A stretch of DNA of 64,000 bases from an uncultured bacterium (lineage in GTDB: Bacteria > Krumholzibacteriota > Krumholzibacteriia > LZORAL124-64-63), in the NCBI GenBank assembly GCA_903912525.1, contig CAIWHK010000018.1, positions 1 to 64,000 of the forward strand. Reading direction: 5' to 3'. Position 1 is the stretch's first letter. Every line of letters begins with the position of its first letter. Below the pieces are notes generated by a model. That model was not told the origin of the DNA and made no database searches. It saw only the letters and a list, made by a program, of their open reading frames with translations. A program made the position numbers and the translations under genes. Positions 52,581 to 60,880 of the stretch are shown piece after piece.

Positions 52581-52680
52581 CGGCACGCTCCGGTCCGGTT
52601 CCGGGTGGTTGGTTCCAGCCTATACGGATCGGCGGCAACTGGCGACGCTGAAGTGGCGCCCGCGAGGGCACGGAGGACCC

Positions 52681-53820
52681 ATGCCCTGGCAGGACCCCGA
52701 CGGACATGAACGGCTGCTCGACCGCTGGCCCGAACAGTCGCCCGACGGCCTGCAGGCCTGGGATGCGGCCGATGAGTACCTGCTGCAGCAGTGGCGCACG
52801 GCCGCACTGCCCGCGGGCGCACGCCTCCTTCTGGTCGACGACCACTGGGGCGCCCTGGCCGTGGCGCTGGCGGGCTGCCGGCCCGTGTCCTGGGGCGATT
52901 CCCACCTCGGCGCGCTGGCCCTGGCGGCCAACCTGCGCCGAAACGGGCTGCCGGCGGACGCGGCGCCGTTCATCCCCGGCACGGACGACCCGGGCGGGCC
53001 CTTCGACGCCGCCCTGCTGCGCCTGCCCAAGGCGCTCGAAGCGCTCCAGGACACCCTCAGGCGCCTGCGCCCGGCCCTGGGCCCCGGAGCCCTTGTCCTG
53101 GCCGGCGGGATGATCAAGCACACCCCTACGCGCGCCTGGCGCCTCCTGGAGCAGTACCTCGGGCCGACGCCGACGACCCCCGGCTGGAAGAAGGCCCGCG
53201 TTGGTGCAGCCACCTTCACGAACCCCGACCCCGGCCCCGCGCCGGCGGCCGGGACCTACGCCCTGCCCGCCGACGGGCTCGAGGTGCAGGGCGGTCCGGG
53301 CGTCTTCGGTGGCGGCCGCCTGGACGGCGGCGCGGCCCTCCTGCTGCGGCACGTGCCGACAACCGACGCGCCCCTGTCCGCGGCGGACCTGGGCTGCGGC
53401 GACGGCATCCTGGCCCTGGCGCTGGTGCGACGCTGCCCGCGGGCGACGGTGCTCGCGGTCGACGAGTCCTACCGCGCCGTCGCCTGCACGGCGGCAAACG
53501 TGGCGCGCAACTTCCCGGGCGGCGACGCGGCGGCGCGCGTGACCGTGCGCGTGGGCGACGGATTGAACGGAACCCCGCCCGGTTCGCTGGACCTGGTGCT
53601 GTGCAACCCCCCGTTCCACCAGGGCCACGCCGTCGCCGACAGCGCCGCCGGCCGCCTGTTCGAACAGGCGCGCGCGGCATTGCGCCCGGGCGGCCGCCTC
53701 CTTGTCGTCGGCAACCGGCACCTGGGCCACCACGCGAAGCTGGACCACCTGTTCGGCGGCCACGAACTTGTCGACGGCGATGGGCGCTTCGTGGTGCTGG
53801 CCGCCACCCGGCGCGACTGA
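52681..53820 (+). CDS. RlmG/RsmC-type rRNA guanine-N2 methyltransferase
   Basis: A 379-aa protein with GGAGG before the ATG. It has two tandem Rossmann-like domains, as RsmC and RlmG do. The first lacks SAM motifs. The second has AADLGCGDGILALAL (about 235-249), LAVDESYRAV and the catalytic NPPFHQG (309-315), followed by LVVGNRHLGHHAKL, which is typical of RlmG. It probably methylates a guanine N2 in 23S or 16S rRNA. The choice between RlmG and RsmC is tentative. Confidence 0.82.
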   Translation: MPWQDPDGHERLLDRWPEQSPDGLQAWDAADEYLLQQWRTAALPAGARLLLVDDHWGALAVALAGCRPVSWGDSHLGALALAANLRRNGLPADAAPFIPGTDDPGGPFDAALLRLPKALEALQDTLRRLRPALGPGALVLAGGMIKHTPTRAWRLLEQYLGPTPTTPGWKKARVGAATFTNPDPGPAPAAGTYALPADGLEVQGGPGVFGGGRLDGGAALLLRHVPTTDAPLSAADLGCGDGILALALVRRCPRATVLAVDESYRAVACTAANVARNFPGGDAAARVTVRVGDGLNGTPPGSLDLVLCNPPFHQGHAVADSAAGRLFEQARAALRPGGRLLVVGNRHLGHHAKLDHLFGGHELVDGDGRFVVLAATRRD

Positions 53821-53852
53821 GCGGCGACCGGCGCGGGAACCGGCAATGCGTA

Positions 53853-53882
53853 AGGCGCCGGGGGATCCGTCCCCCGGCGCCT
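53853..53882. terminator. bidirectional hairpin terminator
   Basis: A 13-bp perfect stem AGGCGCCGGGGGA/TCCCCCGGCGCCT with a 4-nt loop between the convergent RlmG-like and YceI genes. T-runs are weak. Confidence 0.6.
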
Positions 53883-53905
53883 GCTTCATCGTCCCGACCG
53901 GTTCG

Positions 53906-54502
53906 CTACTTCTTCAGCGTGCCCTCGACCTCGAGCGCGAACTCGACATCGTTGCCGATCATCAGGCCGCCGCCCTCCATGACCTGGCCGTAGCTGAGGC
54001 CGAAGTCCTGGCGATTCAGGACGCCCGTCGCCGAAAAGCCCACGCGCTGCCCGCCCCAGGGATCGGTCGCGGCGCCATTGAACGTCAGGGCCAGCGACAC
54101 GTCCTTGCTGACGCCGTGCATCGTGAACGTGCCCTTGAGCACACCCTCGGTCTTGCTGCTCATCACCAGGCTGCTCGACTTGAAGGTCATCGTCGGAAAC
54201 TGCGCGGCGTCGAAGAAGTCGCCGCTCAGCAGGTGCTCGTCGCGCTTCGCGTTGCCGGTGCTGATCGAAGCGACCTTGATCTCGGCGTTGACCGTCGACG
54301 CCGCCGGATCCGCCTGGTCGAAGGTGAAGGTGCCGCCGAAGTCGTCGAAAGTGCCCTTCACGTTGCTGATGGTCAGGTGCTTCACCTTGAAGCTGATGGC
54401 GCTGTGCGACGTGTCGATGTTGTACTCGGCGGCGACGGCGGGCAGCGCCGCCAGCGCCAGGACCGCCAGGACGACCGGCAGCATCTTCAGGTTCCTAGTC
54501 AT
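53906..54502 (-). CDS. YceI-family periplasmic lipid-binding protein
   Basis: A 198-aa protein from the ATG at 54502 (GGAGG 9 nt upstream). A signal peptide ends near AVAAEYNIDTSHSAISFKVK, the YceI start. The lipocalin-like barrel has SNVKGTFDDFGGTFTF, TGNAKRDEHLLSGDFFD, FPTMTFKSS, VSKDVSLALTFNG and FGLSYGQVMEGGGLMIGNDV. Members bind polyprenoids or fatty amides in the periplasm and are often induced by stress. Its start overlaps the stop of the MarR gene by 8 bp, so both are co-expressed. Confidence 0.93.
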   Translation of the reverse strand: MTRNLKMLPVVLAVLALAALPAVAAEYNIDTSHSAISFKVKHLTISNVKGTFDDFGGTFTFDQADPAASTVNAEIKVASISTGNAKRDEHLLSGDFFDAAQFPTMTFKSSSLVMSSKTEGVLKGTFTMHGVSKDVSLALTFNGAATDPWGGQRVGFSATGVLNRQDFGLSYGQVMEGGGLMIGNDVEFALEVEGTLKK

Positions 54503-54977
54503 CGTTCTCAACCTCCAGGAAAGGCTGCCTGGCTTTCACCAGCAACCGGTTCATTTCACGTATTTCCGCGCGGGTCAAATGGCCAAGGGATTCCGTGTGG
54601 ATGGCCCGCATGGGTTCGTCGAGTCCGGCCAGCAGCGACAGCCCCGTGGTGGTGATCGAGATCCGCACCACGCGACGGTCGGTGTCCGAGCGCAGGCGCG
54701 ACACCAGGCCGTCCTTCTCGAGGCGGTCCAGCAGGCGCGTCACGTCCGGCTCCCGCGTCACCATGCGCAGGCCGATCTGGCGGCAGGGAAGGCTGCCGTC
54801 GGGCTGCCCGCGCAGGATCCGCAGGATGTTGTACTGGGCCGGGCTCAGCCCGTGCGTCTTGAGGAACTGCAGCATCGGTCGGCTGAGAAGCCCCACCGTC
54901 CGCTGCAGGTTCAGGTTCAGTTCCTCTTCCGGCGAACTGAACTGCCGCGTCATGCGGAGTTCCTGCCTGAGCGTCAT
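54495..54977 (-). CDS. MarR-family transcriptional regulator
   Basis: A 160-aa protein from the ATG at 54977 with GGAGG 8 nt upstream. The winged helix is LSPAQYNILRILRGQPDGSL, then RQIGLRMVTREPDVTRLLDR with the recognition helix, and LEKDGLVSRLRSDTDRRVVR as the wing. MarR proteins repress divergent or own operons and are released by small ligands. It is followed by yceI in an overlapping arrangement. A strong promoter with nearby inverted repeats lies just upstream and may be autoregulated. Confidence 0.92.
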   Translation of the reverse strand: MTLRQELRMTRQFSSPEEELNLNLQRTVGLLSRPMLQFLKTHGLSPAQYNILRILRGQPDGSLPCRQIGLRMVTREPDVTRLLDRLEKDGLVSRLRSDTDRRVVRISITTTGLSLLAGLDEPMRAIHTESLGHLTRAEIREMNRLLVKARQPFLEVENDD

Positions 54978-55007
54978 CCTCGCCACCTCCGGCTCCAGTG
55001 TGATGCC

Positions 55008-55036
55008 ATTATACGTTCACTCGATATTTGTTGCAA
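55008..55036 (-). promoter_or_regulatory. strong promoter of marR-yceI
   Basis: On the minus strand TTGCAA (55036-55031), a 17-bp spacer and TATAAT (55013-55008). This is the best -10 in the window. Confidence 0.75.
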
Positions 55037-55052
55037 CAGTTATTTACAACTG
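55030..55052. promoter_or_regulatory. candidate MarR operator
   Basis: GTTGCAAC (55030-55037) is an 8-bp palindrome over the -35. Next to it CAGTT-6-AACTG (55037-55052) is an inverted repeat. Both suit a dimeric repressor, but the site is a guess from position. Confidence 0.4.
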
Positions 55053-55082
55053 CAGACACCGGGGACTGGCCGCCTGCCGGCC

Positions 55083-56228
55083 CTACAGTTCACGGCGCAG
55101 GGCCGCCACCAGCTTCTCGATGTCGGCCAACGAGTTGTAGGCCTGCAGGGAGACCCGCAGCCAGGCCCTGCCGCCATGAGAGGTGACCGGCACCTCGATC
55201 GCGTGGCGCTCGCGCAGCGCCGCGTTGAGCGCGTCCGGGTCTGACGGCGGCAGCGGCACGGCCACCATCTGCGCCAGCCACGGGTCCGGCCGGCACAGGG
55301 CGGGCAGGCCGGTCTCGGCGAGCAGCAGGTCGCGCGCCTCGCGGGCCAGCGCCCGGCAGCCGGCCGACACCCGCTCCCAGTCATGGTCGCGCCGGAAGGC
55401 CAGCGCCGCGGGCACGGCCAGGCAGGCGGACGGGTCCCGCGTCCCGGTCCAATCGTGCTCGTCGACGAAACGGCTCGGCCCGGGCTTCTCGGCGCGCCAC
55501 CCCCAGCTGACGACCAGCGGCTCCACCAGTTCCTGGCGGTCGCGACGCACGTGCAGGAACGCGGCGCCCTTGGGCGAGAGCAGCCACTTGTGGCAGTTGC
55601 CCGTGTAGAAGTCGGTCCCGAGCGCGTCGAGGTCGAGCGGCACCTGGCCGGGCGCGTGCGCGCCGTCGATGAAGGTGAGGATGTCGCGCTCGCGGGCGCG
55701 GCGCACCAGTTCGGCCACAGGCAGGACGACGCCGGTCGGCGAGGTGACGTGGCTGAGCATCAGCACGCGCGTGCGCGGCGTGACGCCGGCCCACACGGCA
55801 TCGATGACGTCGGCGGGATCGTCCAGCGGCAGCGGCAGCGCGCGGCGCACCAGGCGCGCGCCCGCCTTCTCGCAGACGAAGGTCCAGGTGCGTTCCATGG
55901 CGCCGTATTCCTGGTCGGTCGTCAGGACTTCGTCGCCCGCCCGCAGCCGCACCGAGCGCGCGATCACGTTGCCGCCCCAGGTCGCGTTCGGCACGAAGGC
56001 CAGGTCGTCGCGCTGCGCGCCCAGGAACGCCGCCAGGTCGGCGCGGGCGGCCGCCATGCGCGCCGGCAGCGTCCGGCCGGTGTGCAGGAAGTCGACCGGC
56101 TCGGCCTCCAGTTCGCGCTGAAGGCGCTGGTACTCGTCGAACACGGGCCGCGGGCAGGCGCCGAACGAGCCGTGGTTGAGGAACACCACGTCCGGTCGCA
56201 GCAGGAACAGGTCGCGCAGGTCCGCCAT
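55083..56228 (-). CDS. class V PLP-dependent enzyme, isopenicillin-N epimerase-like
   Basis: A 381-aa protein from the ATG at 56228 with AAGGAG upstream. Fold-type I motifs are VVFLNHGSFGACPRPV, FVPNATWGGNVIAR, SHVTSPTGVVLPV, ILTFIDGAHAPGQVP (Asp188) and the PLP lysine about 214 in GNCHKWLLSPKGAAFL. The family contains isopenicillin-N epimerase, cysteine desulfurase-like and EgtE-type C-S lyases. No beta-lactam genes are present. A sulfoxide lyase role next to the distant ovoA is possible but unproven. Confidence 0.85.
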   Translation of the reverse strand: MADLRDLFLLRPDVVFLNHGSFGACPRPVFDEYQRLQRELEAEPVDFLHTGRTLPARMAAARADLAAFLGAQRDDLAFVPNATWGGNVIARSVRLRAGDEVLTTDQEYGAMERTWTFVCEKAGARLVRRALPLPLDDPADVIDAVWAGVTPRTRVLMLSHVTSPTGVVLPVAELVRRARERDILTFIDGAHAPGQVPLDLDALGTDFYTGNCHKWLLSPKGAAFLHVRRDRQELVEPLVVSWGWRAEKPGPSRFVDEHDWTGTRDPSACLAVPAALAFRRDHDWERVSAGCRALAREARDLLLAETGLPALCRPDPWLAQMVAVPLPPSDPDALNAALRERHAIEVPVTSHGGRAWLRVSLQAYNSLADIEKLVAALRREL

Positions 56229-56315
56229 CACTACTCCTTGCGGGTCTTCGTCCAGGACCGTGGCCACGGTACCCTGCCCTCCCGCATCCGGCAACCCGAT
56301 CCCCGCGCCAAGGCA

Positions 56316-56344
56316 AAGGGCCCGGGTACACGCCCCGGGCCCTT
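56316..56344 (-). terminator. hairpin after the ferredoxin oxidoreductase operon
   Basis: A perfect 11-bp stem AAGGGCCCGGG/CCCGGGCCCTT with a 7-nt loop, 24 bp downstream of the beta-subunit stop. It has no proper T-run. Confidence 0.6.
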
Positions 56345-56367
56345 CGATCGCAGCTGTCGACGGGCCG

Positions 56368-57309
56368 CTACTCCGCGGTCATCGCCTCGAGCTTCAGCAG
56401 CTTCTTCCACTCGCTGTCCACATAAGCCTGGCTGGCCTCGAGCAGGTGCTCGTTGCCCGGCTTGAACAGGTGCTTGAACCGGCCCTGCTTCTTCATCCAC
56501 TCGGCCACCGGAGCGGGGTCCTTCGGCTTGTGGTTGATCGTGTAGACGCCGTTCTCGACCTCGAACAGCGGCCAGAAGTTGTTGTCGGCCGCTTCCTTCG
56601 CCAGCTCCATGCCGATGGCCGGGTCGAAGTGCCAGCCCACCGTGCACGGCATGAGGATGTTCAGGAACGCCGGTCCGTCCGCCGCGAGGGCCTTCTCCAC
56701 CTTGGTGGCCAGGTCCTTCCAGTGGTAGGGCGTGGTCTGGGCCACGTAGGGAATGTTGTGGGCCACGAGGATCTTGGTCAGGTCCTTGCGGTTCTGTTCC
56801 TTGCCCTGCTTGACCGAGCCGGCCGGCGCCGTCGAGGTGTGCGCGCCCAGGGGCGTCGCGCTCGAGCGCTGGATGCCGGTGTTCATGTACGCCTCGTTGT
56901 CGTAGCAGACGTACAGCATGTTGTGGCCGCGTTCCATGGCGCCGGACAGCGACTGCAGGCCGATGTCGTAGGTGCCGCCGTCGCCGCCGAACGCGATGAA
57001 GTTCATCTTCTCGCGCTGCACCGGCAGCTCGCCGTGCTTCTTCAGCGAACGGAACGCGGTCTCGACGCCGCTGATGGTCGCGGCGCAGTTCTCGAACGCG
57101 CTGTGGATGAACGAGGTCTTCCACGCCGTGTACGGGAAGATGGTCGTGATGACTTCCATGCACCCGGTGGCGCCGCCCATGACGGTGTCCTTGCCGGCGG
57201 TCAGCATGATCTGGCGCAGGATATTCGCGCCCGTGCAGCCCGCGCAGGCCCGGTGGCCCCCGGCCAGGAGGTCTTCGTTCTGGGTCAACTGCTTGAGATT
57301 GACAGCCAT
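56368..57309 (-). CDS. porB: 2-oxoacid:ferredoxin oxidoreductase, beta (TPP) subunit
   Basis: A 313-aa protein with GGHRACAGCTGANILRQI (cluster cysteines) and the TPP site FIAFGGDGGTYDIGLQSLSG, then YVCYDNEAYMNTGIQRSSAT. It resembles pyruvate:ferredoxin oxidoreductase PorB of the four-subunit type. The TPP-bound subunit decarboxylates the 2-oxoacid and passes electrons to its proximal cluster. AGGAGG lies upstream of the ATG. It is the last gene of porGDAB. Confidence 0.93.
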   Translation of the reverse strand: MAVNLKQLTQNEDLLAGGHRACAGCTGANILRQIMLTAGKDTVMGGATGCMEVITTIFPYTAWKTSFIHSAFENCAATISGVETAFRSLKKHGELPVQREKMNFIAFGGDGGTYDIGLQSLSGAMERGHNMLYVCYDNEAYMNTGIQRSSATPLGAHTSTAPAGSVKQGKEQNRKDLTKILVAHNIPYVAQTTPYHWKDLATKVEKALAADGPAFLNILMPCTVGWHFDPAIGMELAKEAADNNFWPLFEVENGVYTINHKPKDPAPVAEWMKKQGRFKHLFKPGNEHLLEASQAYVDSEWKKLLKLEAMTAE

Positions 57310-57324
57310 GTCGTGCCTCCTTTC

Positions 57325-58500
57325 CTAGAGCCTGACGCCCAACAGGTTGATGTCCGCGATCTCGCCGCCGGCGGCGACCTTCTTCAGGTTCTCGATGACC
57401 GTCGCGGCCTGGCGCAGGTCGAAGTCGCGACCGCCGAGGCCGTAGATGTAGCCGTGCACCGGCACCTGCTGGCCGTACATGGCCGAGCGCGTCTCGGTGA
57501 ACAGCGGGCCGCCCTGGCCGCCGAAGCTGGCCGAGCGGTCGAGTATGCAGACAGCCTTGCGGCCGCCCAGCACCTTCGCCAGGTAGGCGGCGGGGAACGG
57601 ACGGAACGTGCGCAGCTTCAGCAGGCCGACCTTGACGCCCTTCTCGCGGTACTCGTCGATGACGTCCTTGCAGGTGCCCGCGCTCGAGCCCAGCAACACC
57701 ATCACCATCTCGGCGTCGTCGAGCTTGTATTCCTCGGCGAAGCCGTAGCGGCGACCGGTCAGGTCGGCGAACTCGTCGCTCACCTGCTGGATGATCGCCG
57801 GCGCCTTCTCGTACGCGGCCAGCTGGCTGGTCTTGTGCTCGAAGTAGTAGTCGGTCAGGTCCAGCGGGCCGACGGTGATCGGCTTCTCGGGATTCAGCAG
57901 CGTGTACGCGGGATTGTACTTGCCGATGAACTTCCAGGCGGCGTCGTCCGGCAGCATGTACAGCGCGTCGGCCGTGTGGCTGATGATGAAGCCGTCGTAG
58001 TTCACCATGACCGGCAGGCGGACATCCATGTGCTCGGCAATGCGCCAGGCCATGATGCTGTTGTCGTACGACTCCTGCGCGTTCTCGCTGAACAGGTGGA
58101 GCCAGCCGGCGTCCCGGCCGCCCATCGAGTCGGAGTGGTCGCAATGGATGTTGATGTTGCCGCTCAGCGCGCGATTGACCATCGCCATGCAGATCGGCAG
58201 CCGCAGCGACGCGGCGATGTAGACGACCTCCCACATCAGCGCGAAGCCCGCGCTGCTGGTGGCCGTAAACGTGCGGGCGCCGGCGGCGGCGGACCCGATG
58301 GCCGCGCTCATCGCCGAGTGCTCGCTCTCGACCAGGATCATCTCGGTCGACGACTCGCCGTTGGCGACGAATTCCGCGTACTTGTGCATCATCTCCGTCT
58401 GCGGAGTGATGGGGAACGCTGCGGCGACATGAGGGCGGGCCTGCTTGAAGGCGTAGGCCACCGCTTCATTGCCGGACAGCGCGACGAGTTTCTGTTCCAT
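57325..58500 (-). CDS. porA: 2-oxoacid:ferredoxin oxidoreductase, alpha subunit
   Basis: A 391-aa protein from the ATG at 58500 with AGGAACCGAGG. It begins MEQKLVALSGNEAVAYAFKQ and has FPITPQTEMMHKYAEF, VESEHSAMSAAIGSAAAGAR, ATSSAGFALMWEVVYIAAS and LLKLRTFRPFPA, as in PorA. The alpha subunit forms the substrate and TPP-binding core with beta and determines specificity together with it. Pyruvate is the likely substrate. It is 26 bp after the delta gene. Confidence 0.93.
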   Translation of the reverse strand: MEQKLVALSGNEAVAYAFKQARPHVAAAFPITPQTEMMHKYAEFVANGESSTEMILVESEHSAMSAAIGSAAAGARTFTATSSAGFALMWEVVYIAASLRLPICMAMVNRALSGNINIHCDHSDSMGGRDAGWLHLFSENAQESYDNSIMAWRIAEHMDVRLPVMVNYDGFIISHTADALYMLPDDAAWKFIGKYNPAYTLLNPEKPITVGPLDLTDYYFEHKTSQLAAYEKAPAIIQQVSDEFADLTGRRYGFAEEYKLDDAEMVMVLLGSSAGTCKDVIDEYREKGVKVGLLKLRTFRPFPAAYLAKVLGGRKAVCILDRSASFGGQGGPLFTETRSAMYGQQVPVHGYIYGLGGRDFDLRQAATVIENLKKVAAGGEIADINLLGVRL

Positions 58501-58526
58501 GCCTCGGTTCCTTTCCGGCCTTCGCC

Positions 58527-58835
58527 TTATTTCTCTTCCCGGACCATGACGAGGGCAGCCTTGCCCTTCTTCGCGGGCGGGCACTCGTGGGCGCAGATGC
58601 CGCAGCCCTTGCAGTGGTCCAGGACGATGCCCTTCATGATGGGCTTGGGGCCGGACGCGTCGATCTCGATGGCGGTGTCCGGACAGTAGATCCAGCAGAA
58701 CATGCAGTGGATGCAGTTCTCCTCGACGAACCTCGGCACGAACGTGCGCCAGTCGCCGGTCTTGTACGTGGCGGAATTTCCCGCTTCGCGGATGATGCCG
58801 CCCTCGTGCAGGTCTTTCGTGCTGATCATGTTCAT
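58527..58835 (-). CDS. porD: 2-oxoacid:ferredoxin oxidoreductase, delta (2x[4Fe-4S]) subunit
   Basis: A 102-aa ferredoxin-like subunit from the ATG at 58835, overlapping the gamma stop (ATGA). It has two cluster motifs, CIHCMFCWIYCP and CKGCGICAHECP, so it carries two [4Fe-4S] clusters and links the core enzyme to ferredoxin. The length is typical of PorD. Confidence 0.93.
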   Translation of the reverse strand: MNMISTKDLHEGGIIREAGNSATYKTGDWRTFVPRFVEENCIHCMFCWIYCPDTAIEIDASGPKPIMKGIVLDHCKGCGICAHECPPAKKGKAALVMVREEK

Positions 58836-59413
58836 GCCGACACCAGCTCCTTGTTGGCGCGGTCGATCGCGGCCAGATTGCCGTCGATGACCACCTGCGA
58901 AAACTTGCTGCTCAACTGCTCGACCAGCGCGCCCTTGAGTTCGTCCAGGGAGAGCATGTCGTTGACGGCGAGCAACGCGCCGACCATCGGCATGTTCGGG
59001 ATCGGGCGGCCGATGGTCTCCAGCGCAATGCCGGTGGCGTCGACCGTGTGCACCTTGGCGCCCTTGACGCCGAGCTTCTTGCTCACCGTAGCCGGCGCAT
59101 CGGTGGTGTTGACCAGGAACACCGTGGTGTCCGAGGTCCCGGCCGTCACGCCCGCCTCCGGGCTGTCCAGCAGGCTCGAGTCCAGCACGATGACGATGCC
59201 GGGGTTCTCGATCATGCAATGCCGCCGGATGGGGACGTCGGAGATGCGGGTGAAGCCCCGCATGGGCGCACCGCGCCGTTCCGGACCGTACTCGGGAAAT
59301 CCCTGACCGTACTTGCCCTTGGTCAGGACAGCCTCGGCCAGGAACATGGCGGCGGTCTTGGCACCCTGGCCGCCGCGGGCGTGCCAGCGGATCTCGACCA
59401 TCTTACCTGACAT
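58832..59413 (-). CDS. porG: 2-oxoacid:ferredoxin oxidoreductase, gamma subunit
   Basis: A 193-aa protein from the ATG at 59413 with AAGGAGACAG. It has VEIRWHARGGQGAKTAAMFL (the PorG hallmark), FPEYGPERRGAPMRGFTRIS, and RPIPNMPMVGALLAVNDML. It belongs to the CoA-binding gamma subunits. It starts the porGDAB operon, which would oxidise pyruvate to acetyl-CoA and reduce ferredoxin, or run in reverse for CO2 fixation. The operon is divergent from aroB. Confidence 0.93.
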   Translation of the reverse strand: MSGKMVEIRWHARGGQGAKTAAMFLAEAVLTKGKYGQGFPEYGPERRGAPMRGFTRISDVPIRRHCMIENPGIVIVLDSSLLDSPEAGVTAGTSDTTVFLVNTTDAPATVSKKLGVKGAKVHTVDATGIALETIGRPIPNMPMVGALLAVNDMLSLDELKGALVEQLSSKFSQVVIDGNLAAIDRANKELVSA

Positions 59414-59518
59414 GCGCCTGTCTCCTTGTGGTGTGCATTCCTGTCGATCGGTGGCAGTGCGGCGGCTGCGATGGCATTCCATGCGCCGCCGTGGTAGATT
59501 CGGCCACCGGACGCGCGA

Positions 59519-59547
59519 AAGGTAGTGTCGCCGCCAGCGCGAGACAA
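59519..59547 (-). promoter_or_regulatory. probable promoter of porGDAB
   Basis: On the minus strand TTGTCT (59547-59542), a 17-bp spacer and TACCTT (59524-59519), about 106 bp before porG. Confidence 0.45.
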
Positions 59548-59628
59548 ACCAAAACGCCGTTGAATACGCTCGTTCCGAATTTGAGAATTAACATCAACAC
59601 AGCGACTTACGGCGACGACAGGCAGGCG

Positions 59629-60759
59629 ATGAACGACACCTCACGCATCATCGAGATGGTGCTCGGCGGGCAGCCGAGCCGCGTTGTGCTGGGGCCGCTC
59701 GCCGCACTCGAGCTGTCGCGGTTCATCCCCCAGCCGCCCCCTGTCTACCTGGTCGACGAGGCGGTCGCGCGCCTGCAACCCGCCTGGCTGGCGGCCCTGC
59801 AATCGGGCTGCGATCCCGACCGTTCCGGTACGCTGGTGCTGCCGGGCGGCGAGTCGGGCAAGCAGCTCGAACGGCTCGGCCACATCTATGCCTGGCTCGC
59901 CGAGCGGGGCGTGCCCCGCGACGGCACCGTTGTCGGCATCGGTGGTGGCGCCCTGCTGGACGTGGCGGGATTCGCAGCGGCCACCTGGCAGCGCGGGGTC
60001 GGCTGGGTCAGCGTGCCCACCACGCTGCTGGCGATGATCGACGCGGCGGTCGGCGGCAAGACCGGGATCAACGCCGCGGGCCTGAAGAACCAGGTCGGCG
60101 CCTTCCACCCCGCAGCCGGCGTCATGGTCGACTGCGGGTTCCTGGTTTCGCTGCCGCGCGCGGGGTGGCGTGACGGCCTGGCCGAGATGATCAAGGCCGC
60201 CGTGATCGGTGATACGGAACTGTTCAGCGCAATGGAAGCCGCGACCGATGGACTGCGCGGGCTGTTCGGCCCCGGCGCCGGCCCCGCGGACGAGGCGGTA
60301 GCCGGCGTACTGGGCGCCCTGCCGTGGCGCGACTGGGTGGCGAGCGCGGTCGCCGTCAAGGCCGACATCGTGCGCCGCGACTTCCACGAGCACGGCCCGC
60401 GGCGCGCCTTGAACCTCGGACATACGCTCGGCCATGCACTGGAAGCCTGGCGGGCCGGCACGCCGGATCCCCTTTCCCACGGACAGGCGGTGGCGATCGG
60501 GATGGCTGTCGTGTTCCGCATCGCCGTCGAGCGCGGCCAGTGCCCCTTGACGGTCGCGGTGCGCGTCAATGAACTGCTCGACGCCTGCGGTCTGCCCACC
60601 CGTTGCGCCGCGCCGCCGGTCAATGAACTTGAACGGCTGCTCGCGGCCGACAAGAAACGCCGTGACGGCCGCGTCCGCTGGGTACTGCCACGCGGCCTGC
60701 GCCAGCTGGACCTCGACGGCGACGTCGCAACCGCCGACCTGCTTCGGTGGCTCGACTGA
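59629..60759 (+). CDS. aroB: 3-dehydroquinate synthase
   Basis: A 376-aa protein. The NAD-binding core has VVGIGGGALLDVAGFAAATW, VSVPTTLLAMIDAAVGGKTG, and HPAAGVMVDCGFLVSLPRAG. Zinc ligands include Glu in GLAEMIKAAVIGD and histidines in NLGHTLGHALE and LSHGQAVAIGM. It converts DAHP to 3-dehydroquinate, the second step of the shikimate pathway. The ATG at 59629 is preferred over longer frames. It is monocistronic, with a terminator 25 bp after the stop. Confidence 0.93.
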   Translation: MNDTSRIIEMVLGGQPSRVVLGPLAALELSRFIPQPPPVYLVDEAVARLQPAWLAALQSGCDPDRSGTLVLPGGESGKQLERLGHIYAWLAERGVPRDGTVVGIGGGALLDVAGFAAATWQRGVGWVSVPTTLLAMIDAAVGGKTGINAAGLKNQVGAFHPAAGVMVDCGFLVSLPRAGWRDGLAEMIKAAVIGDTELFSAMEAATDGLRGLFGPGAGPADEAVAGVLGALPWRDWVASAVAVKADIVRRDFHEHGPRRALNLGHTLGHALEAWRAGTPDPLSHGQAVAIGMAVVFRIAVERGQCPLTVAVRVNELLDACGLPTRCAAPPVNELERLLAADKKRRDGRVRWVLPRGLRQLDLDGDVATADLLRWLD

Positions 60760-60783
60760 CCGGCGATCGCCTGCCGAAAACTG

Positions 60784-60823
60784 CGGCCCGCGTCCTCCCT
60801 GCCGGGATGGACGCGGGCCGTTT
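60784..60823 (+). terminator. terminator after aroB
   Basis: A 12-bp perfect stem CGGCCCGCGTCC/GGACGCGGGCCG (60784-60795 with 60809-60820) followed by TTTACG. It lies between the convergent aroB and peptidase genes. Confidence 0.7.
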
Positions 60824-60880
60824 ACGTTCGGATGCCGCGTGGCGGCGCCGGCTACCTGGCCGGGAGTTACGTGACCACAG

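Noticed and set aside
55083-56228. Calling the class V PLP enzyme OvoB
   Set aside because: It is 7.4 kb from ovoA with unrelated genes between, and the family is too broad to fix the reaction from sequence alone.
56176-58689. Plus-strand open frame of 837 codons opposite porAB
   Set aside because: Antisense shadow; minus-strand Por subunits have cluster and TPP motifs and proper ribosome sites.
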